From Moniliophthora roreri (Eukaryota; Basidiomycota; Agaricomycetes; Agaricales; Marasmiaceae): DNA of 64,000 nucleotides. The position numbers were made by a program, and so were the translations under genes. The stretch lies in contig LATX02000188.1 of the NCBI GenBank assembly GCA_001466705.2, forward strand, positions 604,598 through 668,597, written 5' to 3'. Positions 56,876-64,000 of the stretch are shown one piece after another (positions within the stretch are counted from its first letter, which is position 1; each line of letters starts with the position of its first letter). The notes below the pieces were generated by a model that saw only the letters and a list, made by a program, of their open reading frames with translations, did not search any database and was not told where the DNA came from.

Positions 56876-58177
56876 ATGAGAAACCTAGGTATGGCACCCC
56901 CAGAACACCTCCCTCCATCCGTTCAAAATCTTCCAGACCTCGTTCTCGTCGAGATTTTCACAAAAGTGGGCGCCAACACTCCGGATTTCGATTCCTGGAA
57001 ATGGACGCTATCCCACGTCTGCTACAAATGGCGCTCCGTACTTCTCTCCTTCCCGTCGCTCTGGTCCACGATCCATCTGCCCTTTCCAGGCACTTCCCGC
57101 TGCTCTTTAGCCCCCGCCTCCACTTCCCTAATCTTGCATCGACTCAAAACCCAACTCAGCCGCTCGCAAACGCACCCCCTCACTATCTCCCTCTCTCTCC
57201 CAATTTGCACCCACGCCCATCAGCATCTTGAGATTCTCTTAAAACCCTTCTGCGACGAGTCACCGCGGTGGCAAAATTTGATTCTCGCAGCTGACTTTCC
57301 AAGCCTACATTTCCTACACTCTATATTAGACCAGGAAAGGAAAGGTCTCCCAGAGCTCCGTTCCTTAAACCTTATACTCCCGCCGCACAACTCCACCGCC
57401 GCCACCACCACCACCACCACCACCACCACCTCTTCGAGTGCATTATTTGAAAATGCACTTCGTCTCAGAGATTTGACCATCACATCAGATCCATACTGCT
57501 ACACGGCCAAATTTCTCGGAGTGCCGTTCGCACAGATAACACGGTTCCGTGTAACGGATCTGTCTTCAGAGATGTGTGGCCTCCTCAGTGAGATGCCCCA
57601 CCTCGAGACGTTGATCATCCATCGCCTCCGCTCCATCGACTCGGAAATTTCGTTCAGGCTGCCTAGCCTAAACACCCTCGTCATCAGTGCGGGTGCAGGC
57701 CCAGACAGCATGTCCAGATTCCTCAATGTTTTGGACGTCCCCAACCTCCACACACTACGTTTAGGTTGCAACGGCAGTCAGAATGCGGAAATCGCACGTT
57801 TTCTGAAGAGCTCAAAGAGGTCGTTGCGTTCCATTGCTTTAGCCCTCACCGCCAACACCATTGACATTAGCATCGACTCGCTTCCACCAGATTTGGATTC
57901 GTTATACTTGTACCGCCCTTCTTCGGAGGTCATTCGCACTATCTTGGCCAAGACCAAGACACGCATACGCGAGCTTGCGTTATTTTCGGCTTCCGAAGAA
58001 GTAAAAGGCGGGGCAATCACTGATTTGGCCATCGCGAGTCAGAGTCGGGGATTGAAAAAGTTATGGTTGTATGGCCATGACACGGGAGGCGAAGAGGCAT
58101 TGCATCGTATACGTCAGTGCGGTGTGGAGGTGGTTCAATGTAACAAGTGGTGGTCAGAGTTTCTTTTGGATGTATGA
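56876..58177 (+). CDS. F-box protein, paralogue B
   Basis: Intronless, 433 residues (or 428 from the Met at 56891). The F-box spans VQNLPDLVLVEIFTKVGA .. WTLSHVCYKWRSVLLSFPSL. A Leu-rich region follows (LRSLNLILPPHN, LNTLVISAGAG, LHTLRLGCNGS, LKKLWLYGHD). The end is CGVEVVQCNKWWSEFLLDV, close to paralogue A (GVEVHQSCRWWTEFLQ). A microsatellite encodes a nine-Thr run. SCF substrate receptor by family; substrate unknown. Its last 33 bases recur as a relic at 60601-60632 because the neighbouring tandem duplication began inside this gene. Confidence 0.83.
   Translation: MRNLGMAPPEHLPPSVQNLPDLVLVEIFTKVGANTPDFDSWKWTLSHVCYKWRSVLLSFPSLWSTIHLPFPGTSRCSLAPASTSLILHRLKTQLSRSQTHPLTISLSLPICTHAHQHLEILLKPFCDESPRWQNLILAADFPSLHFLHSILDQERKGLPELRSLNLILPPHNSTAATTTTTTTTTSSSALFENALRLRDLTITSDPYCYTAKFLGVPFAQITRFRVTDLSSEMCGLLSEMPHLETLIIHRLRSIDSEISFRLPSLNTLVISAGAGPDSMSRFLNVLDVPNLHTLRLGCNGSQNAEIARFLKSSKRSLRSIALALTANTIDISIDSLPPDLDSLYLYRPSSEVIRTILAKTKTRIRELALFSASEEVKGGAITDLAIASQSRGLKKLWLYGHDTGGEEALHRIRQCGVEVVQCNKWWSEFLLDV
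57402..57430 (+). repeat. (CCA)n microsatellite
   Basis: Nine to ten CCA/ACC units inside the F-box gene, encoding an uninterrupted threonine run. The tract is prone to length change and stays in frame in multiples of three. Confidence 0.85.
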
Positions 58178-58225
58178 AGAAACAGTATGCCTCTTGAATC
58201 CAGACAGAACTGTACGTTTTATAAG

Positions 58226-60096
58226 CTACACATTCATGCAAACGGTATTTCTCGTATCCATCGAGTAATCAAATCCTACCGCCGTCAGCTCAATGAGTTT
58301 AGGTGATACGAAATGGGAACCCACCAATAGGGCCTCAGGCTGATCGTAAGGTCCCATATGCCTATTCCACCGTAATGAGATCTCGCAAAGGAGGAAAAGC
58401 AGGTGAATAGCCTGCCCAGCGTCATATATCCTCACATAAGTGAGATTCCCTACTGTATCTGCACTGCGAACCTCACCAGCTTGACGTCCCGTAGCGGAAT
58501 CATACCAGGGAAGTAGCTTGGCTTTAATGAATTCATCGTGGTGACTAGTGTCGAGCGCTTCTACCCAACGCTCTTGTCCCTAAATGATGGGAATCTCAGA
58601 CCTGAAACGGGGACACGAAAAACAGCGGAACATACGACGTAGTTCGTGCATATGGCATCTAAACGAACCAATCAACAGAACTGTCTTCCCATCCGAGTCA
58701 CACGAAGCACTTACCACAATTCCCAGCGTAAACTAACAATCTAACACCGCCATCGACCAACTCGGGTAACAAAGCTTTTGTATCAAAAGCCATTTCCCCT
58801 GTAGCAACGAAATTACGATTCACCGCCAAATTTATCGGGGAGTACACCCAAACCAATCTTGTTGGCTGGCGTGTTCATCCACTTCCCGATCCAGATTGGT
58901 TCGTCATAGCAAAATGACTTGATGCCTCTGGGAGGGCATGTTTTGCGGATATCGTATGGATTATAACCAATCGCTAGAAGAGAACATTAGGTTTAGTTGC
59001 GATAAAATGTAAAACACAAGACTTACAAATCCAAAGGTCTCATGAGCTTCGTATTGCAATACAGAGTCGCTGGTTCACATGAAAGCCTTGATGGTGCACG
59101 CTGACACACTTCGATTAAATGGATGCAGATATCCGTTGGGGTGCGTAATGAAACGCATAATTCACCTTCTGGGTCGAAAACAGTGTACGGTGCGCCTTCT
59201 TCGCAAGCATAGTCGAAGATAGATGGGTATTGGATCCTGGGGTTCTCCGTCGCATTCGCCAAGACAACAGACGCGAGATTGATATACTTCAGCCCAGCTC
59301 CAGCGTCTTTATTTTTTTGATAAATGGCGCTGGCAATGTTCGACACATATATTCCTGCATAACTCATCCCGGCGACGCGAAGTAGTAGAGTGGCGTACTC
59401 CGGGAAACGATGATAGAAGAGCTGGAAGAACGCGTAGACGTCTTGAGCACCAACAGCATTTGTATGAACTGTATTCCGGTTGTGATCGTTTGAGAATCCA
59501 ACCTGAACAGGTTGGACGAGAAAGATGATACTGGCTTCTGTGTTCCAGCTGTGTGGGTTGTACGTTATGTTTTTGCCTTCGTCCGACACCCGGCATGGAC
59601 CGAGCTGCACTAAAAGTCCCAAGGAAGACGAAATTCCTGGGCCACCGTTCAGATAGGAGAGGTGCATTCGATGGTGACTTGCGCGATTCAAAGAACCTGT
59701 ACGTGACCTCGGTGTGAGCGAAAGTTTTCAGGAATCAGCGTGAATCGCACCAAAAAAATAGATGTTTAAATTCGGAGATATCAAGATAGCCAGAGTATTG
59801 CTTCACGGATAGATCAGAGCTTTGGTTCAATGATTCGTAGTTGGTGGTCATTGAATGACGGGTGGGATACGGGCTCGTCGTCTAGTACACGTCAGCTTCA
59901 AAGGTGAGTGTGGAGTTGGACCACGTACGACCCAGGCTTTCTTGGGTAATGTATTGGCTCCGGTATGTATGTTCCAGCAGCATATCCTGCTTCGCCTCTT
60001 GCGTTCCAGATGTTTCCTGGTATGGATTGTCGGGATGTAGGTGAGGAGAGTGGTAAGAGGCGAAGCGAATGCGAGCAGTGTGGCCAAGCCTTTCAC
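58226..60096 (-). pseudogene. Serine carboxypeptidase (S10) pseudogene
   Basis: Homologous along its length to the intact copy at 60725-62608. Visible damage: the codon matching the start ATG is GTG (60094-60096); GESYGG around the catalytic Ser has become GMSYAG; the catalytic Asp of VYAGDCG is Asn (VYAGNCG); a 17-nt deletion near 58835-58850 breaks the frame between LGVLPDKF and [12 protein letters not shown]; a 2-nt deletion near the end moves the stop out of frame. Long stretches still read well ([52 protein letters not shown]), so decay is fairly recent. Introns at the same positions as the intact copy are still recognisable. Confidence 0.82.
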
Positions 60097-60600
60097 CGTG
60101 ATCGCGACTTGGATACCTGGCCTCTCTAAAGAGGTTTGAGACTGCAGCCGTCTGAGGAAAGAATAAACCTGCACCCGTCAAATGTTTTGAATAGTGCTCA
60201 TGATCAATGTTGATGCCAGCCAAACTGCCAATCGCGCAGATTGAATATTAAACGTTAGGTGATATGTAGCCCGACTCGCATGGTTATTGATATATTGATA
60301 AGCTGAGGATGAGGAATGAGAGCATTTGAGGAGGTGGTCGCTTGGAACGGAGAGCAGTAAACGCCCATCGGCGCAAGTGATCCTATGCGCTGTACATCAC
60401 ATCTCCTCAGTGTAAGTATGGGAACTCAATTACACCCAATCGGCACAAATCTGAGTTGCTCTAGAAGTGGATTAGTTGACATGAGGTTTACTTATTCATC
60501 GAAACTCGTACGATGTCGGGGCAGGGTCATGACAGGGATTTGAGGCAAGATCACACAAATTTGGCCGGAGAAGATTACCTTTTCCTCAGCTCAGCGTAAG

Positions 60601-60632
60601 AAGCGGTGTCAGGGTTTCTTTTGGATGAATAA
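60601..60632 (+). pseudogene. Relic of the 3' end of the F-box gene
   Basis: These 32 bases align with the last codons of the F-box gene (58145-58177): both contain gtcag, one base apart from tttcttttggatg. Further on both continue into ataagctacacattcatgc (58218 and 60669 regions). This shows that the duplicated unit began inside the F-box coding sequence. The offset is about 2456 bp. Confidence 0.7.
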
Positions 60633-60724
60633 CCGCTCTGTCTCTAAAGTTCGGGCAGAGATACATGTTATAAGCTACACATTCATGCGAACGGAATCTC
60701 TCGTAGCCATCGAGTAATCAAATC

Positions 60725-62608
60725 CTATTTCACCGTCAGCCCGACCACTCTAGGTACTACAAAATTAGAACCTACCAATAGAGCTTCAGGTTGGTCGTAT
60801 GGTGCCATATGCCTGTTCCGTCATAATTAGCTCTTGTAAAGGAAGAAAGCTGATTCGGTAGCCTACCCAGCGTCGTATATCCTCACATAAGTGAGATTTC
60901 CTGCTGTACCTGCACTGCGAACCTCGCCAGCATGACGGCCTGTAGCGGAATCATACCAAGGAAGTAGTTTGGCTTTACTAAACTCATTGTGGAATTTAGT
61001 GTTGAGGGCTTCTACCCAACGTTCTTTTCCCTGTATGATATGAGTGTCAGACCCGGAGCAGACGTGCCAAAAGCAGCAGAACGTACAATATAGTTCGTGC
61101 ACATAGTATCTAAATAAACAAATGAGCCAAACTTGTTTCTTCAATCAAATCACGACAGACGCTCACCGCAATCTCCAGCATAAACCAACAGCCTAATACC
61201 ATCATTAACCAGCTCGGGTAACAAAGCCTTTGTATCAAATGCCATCTCCCCTGTGGCAAGGAAGTCGTGATTTATGGCCATGTTTACTGCGGTAAAATTG
61301 CGTTCGGGAGGTACGCCCAAAGCGATCTTGTTGGCTGGCATGTTCATCCACTTGTCGATCCACACTGATTCATCATAGCAAAGCGGCCCGTCGACTTCAG
61401 GCTGGCATAGTTTGCGGATGTCGTATGGGTTGTAACCACTCACTGGTAGAGAAGACTATGTTCAATTTCATTGAGAGGAGGCAAAATGCGACACTTACAG
61501 CCCAGAGGTTCCATAAGCTGGGTATTGCAATACACACTCGCAGGTTCACAAGTGAGCCTCGATGGTGCATTGTAACATGCTTTGATCAAATGGACACAAA
61601 TATCCGTCGGGGTACGTAACGAAGCGCACAGTTCGCCTTCTGGGTCGAAAACTCTGTACGGTGCGCCTCCTCCGCAGGCATAGTCGAAGATGGACTCGTA
61701 TTGGATTTTAGGATCTGATAACGCGTTGGCCAGAATCACTGAAGCGAGATTAATATGCCTCAGCCCAACCGCGACATCTTTGTTATGTTGATAGACGACA
61801 TTCGCGATATTCGGGACATATACCCCACCATAACTCTCGCCAGCAATATGGAGTGGGAGGGTAGAGTACTCCGGGAAACGATGATAGAAGAGCTGGAAGA
61901 ATGCGTAAACATCTTGTGCACCGACCGCACTTGTATTGACTGTGTTCCGGTTGTGATCATCGTAGGAGAATCCAACTTGAACAGGTTGGTCGAGAAATAT
62001 GATGTTAGCTTCTGTGTTCCAGCTGTGCGGATTGTACGTTGTGTTTTTTCCTTTGTCCGTGATCCAGCAAGGTCCTAATTCCATGAGCATTCCTGAAATC
62101 TTCTATCAGTGATTACCTGCAGCGTAGAGTTAAATGACTACCAAGCAAGGAGCTCCCCCCTGGGCCTCCATTCAACCAGAGAATGAGAGGTGCGGTCGAT
62201 GGTGACTTGCGCGATTCAAAGAACCTGTAGGTGGCTTCGGTGTGAGCCAGAGTTTTTGGGTAACATTATCGTAAATCGTACCAGAAGAAAAGATGTTTAG
62301 TTTCAGAAATATCGAGATAACCAGAGTACTGCTGTACGGATGGATCGCAGAGCTTAGGTTCGACGATTCGCAGCCGGTGGTCATTGAATGATGAGTGCGA
62401 TACGAGCTCATCTGAAAGTGCACGTCAATTTAAGAGTGGACAAAGTATAGTTGGACCACGTACAATTCATGTTGTTCTGCGCGATATATTGCTTTTGGTA
62501 TGCTTCAAGCCCATTCCCGACATTTCCTAGAATAGCTTGTTGAGACAGTGATGAGGGAAAAGCGGCGGTAGGCAAGGCAAACGCGAGCAGCGCGGTCAAT
62601 GCTTTCAT
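60725..62608 (-). CDS. Serine carboxypeptidase, family S10 (carboxypeptidase Y-like), intact
   Basis: Vacuolar or secreted exopeptidase that removes C-terminal residues at acid pH. Signal peptide [18 protein letters not shown]. Conserved blocks: [71 protein letters not shown], the Ser motif [15 protein letters not shown], the Asp in [10 protein letters not shown] and the His in [11 protein letters not shown]. The full Ser-Asp-His triad is present, and the protein ends VVGLTVK. Five or so introns of normal size, the last ending just before HMAPYDQ. The upstream flank resembles the flank of the pseudogene copy, so promoter and gene were duplicated together. Confidence 0.9.
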
Positions 62609-62879
62609 GGCCGTTGCGATGCAGCCGAGTTCGTAATTTCTGGCCCTTCTAAATAGGTTTGAAATCGCAATTGTCCGAGAGAAGAATATAACCCGTACCT
62701 GTCAGATGATGTTCTGAATAGCGCTCATTGCTGCGTGATGTTGATGTCCATGCAAATTGAATATAAAGTACTAGTGACATGCAGACCGACTGTGCATGAA
62801 TATCGATAAGGTGAGGGCATTTCAGCACATGATCGTTCAGAAAAGAAGGCAATAGGCGCCTGTCGACACGGCAATCCTA

Positions 62880-63495
62880 CTCATCATGCAATGGGTCCGC
62901 AGCCAGGTGGCCCCACGGCGCACCAGCACGAAGGTTTTCAACGCTACCCTTTCCACCTCCGTCTGCTTCCCACTCAATATGCAAAACAGAGGTTTCTCGA
63001 CGGATGCTTGAGCATTGAACCAAACCTAAGCAACCCGAATGAAGCGCACACCTTCAATACAATGATAGCTCCAATACCGATTTGTGAAGCGACTTCCTTC
63101 CTTCCTTCGCCCATTCAGGCCTTGAATTATATCCACAAACATTGACAAGTCGCACCTACCACTTCATTTACCAATAGCAATACAAAACTCCCTGAAGACA
63201 GCATCAAGAGTATCTTCACGTCAATAGCCTCCCAACTGCCTGTGCTAGTAGCCCTTCTGCGCCCAATACAGCGTCTCCGGCACCTACTATTTCCGAGACA
63301 AAATTCAGCCAACTGTAAGGTGAATCCCATCGTACAGTGGGTAAGCCTTAACGAGCTGATTTGCGGTCTCCAGGCGAACCTGGCTGTCCGATGTGAGTCT
63401 TGTAACTTGAAGCTGTTGAACTCTCAGTCATAGGGTGCACCTGAGAGGCTAATAAATGTCCTGCTCGTGCAAACTATCACCAAATTCGGATAAGA
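62880..63495. other. About 0.6-kb segment absent from the sister duplicate
   Basis: The flanks of the two carboxypeptidase copies share ATCCTA (near 60386 and 62876) and then aagtatgggaa (near 60415 and 63507). In the left unit these lie about 30 bp apart, in the right about 630 bp. The extra piece has an ORF (62891-63145) without recognised domains. It may be an insertion in the right unit or a deletion in the left. Confidence 0.45.
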
Positions 63496-63607
63496 GGTGT
63501 GAATAAGTATGGGAAAGTACCAACCTAATCAGCACTGATCTAAGTTATTTTGGAGGTGAATTAGCTTCCAACTTCGTCTATCGTGGGTCTGACTGTCTCA
63601 GGGACAC

Positions 63608-63720
63608 AGTGAGCTAGTGGTTGGGCTGAGGACGAGCGAAGCTCGGCCGGGAACGCGGAGAGATCACGCGGGTGGGTACCGTCCTGAAGCCGTGTGATCT
63701 CTCGACGAATTTCGCTCACT
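63608..63720. repeat. Imperfect foldback, about 113 bp
   Basis: Outer arms AGTGAGC (63608-63614) and GCTCACT (63714-63720). Inner arms GAGAGATCACGCGG (63658-63671) and its complement with one mismatch at 63690-63703. A small hairpin gagcgaagctc lies near 63634. It could be a MITE-like remnant or a structured RNA; the flanks (63721-64000) hold nothing I can name. Confidence 0.5.
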
Positions 63721-64000
63721 AGTCTGAGAATTTCAATTCAGTTCAAGCTCAAGTAATTGTCTGACTATCCAGTGATCTGATTTGCAGTGGTATTTAACTG
63801 AAGGCTGAGGCTTCAAATTTGTTGACAGAGTTTGTAGAGAGAACGAATTCAGACTGTATAGATAGATGATATCAAACCTGGAAACTTGATACCTACTCCG
63901 ATACAGTAAGGCTCTGGGCTTGCCGCTGAGACGATCATGCTGCTCATGCCCCGGAAGGTCAGCTGATTGTGAAATTTCCAACTGAAATGGGTGGGAGGGT

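Noticed and set aside
1..64000. tRNA, rRNA, CRISPR arrays and intact transposons
   Set aside because: No tRNA B-box-like strings in a foldable context, no regularly spaced repeats, and no transposase or reverse-transcriptase motifs were found on reading both strands.

Overview
This window is nuclear DNA of a filamentous basidiomycete, most likely a mushroom-forming agaricomycete. Genes are compact and alternate between strands. Almost all are cut by short introns of about 35 to 90 nt with GT-AG ends and CTRAY-like branch points. The encoded proteins (Nup120/160, STI1, IPI3, MED18, MLRQ-type small subunits, MYND and F-box/LRR-like proteins, serine carboxypeptidases, PY-tailed membrane proteins) fit that clade. 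I see no bacterial, phage, CRISPR, tRNA or rRNA content.

Layout. 0-5 kb: nucleoporin Nup120/160 (+). 5.3-8.3 kb: Zn2Cys6 transcription factor (-) whose zinc cluster is cut by two GC-AG introns. 8.4-12.4 kb: a gene-poor 4 kb. 12.4-16.7 kb: Hsp70/Hsp90 co-chaperone STI1, then an F-box-like protein (both +). 16.8-18.1 kb: a MYND-type protein (-) with a damaged zinc finger. 19.2-22.6 kb: a PY-tailed single-pass membrane protein and an aldo-keto reductase (+). 22.7-25.9 kb: intracellular GH2 beta-mannosidase (-). 27.3-29.2 kb: two tandem five-exon NDUFA4/MLRQ-like genes. 29.5-32.2 kb: IPI3 (-) and MED18 (+), divergent. 33.6-38.8 kb: F-box protein, class 3 aldehyde dehydrogenase and a small probable mitochondrial protein (all +). 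39.3-43.7 kb: a DUF2235 hydrolase fused to a WD40 propeller (-). 45.9-53.5 kb: WDR89-like protein, isochorismatase-like hydrolase, a long disordered/coiled-coil protein and a small membrane protein. 54.1-55.1 kb: second PY-tailed membrane protein (-). 56.9-62.6 kb: F-box protein followed by a tandem pair of S10 carboxypeptidases, one dead and one intact.

The housekeeping genes form no joint pathway; they are neighbours in a dense genome. The interesting signal is birth and decay of gene families. A PY-tailed membrane-protein family has two intact members and two relics. One relic lost its PPQY motif through what looks like a 5-nt deletion. A roughly 2.46-kb tandem duplication copied the end of an F-box gene with a carboxypeptidase; one carboxypeptidase copy has since lost its start codon, catalytic Asp, frame and stop. 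A MYND finger looks altered by two compensating one-base frameshifts. Two F-box paralogues share a C-terminal signature. All functional names come from reading protein motifs by eye, without database searches.
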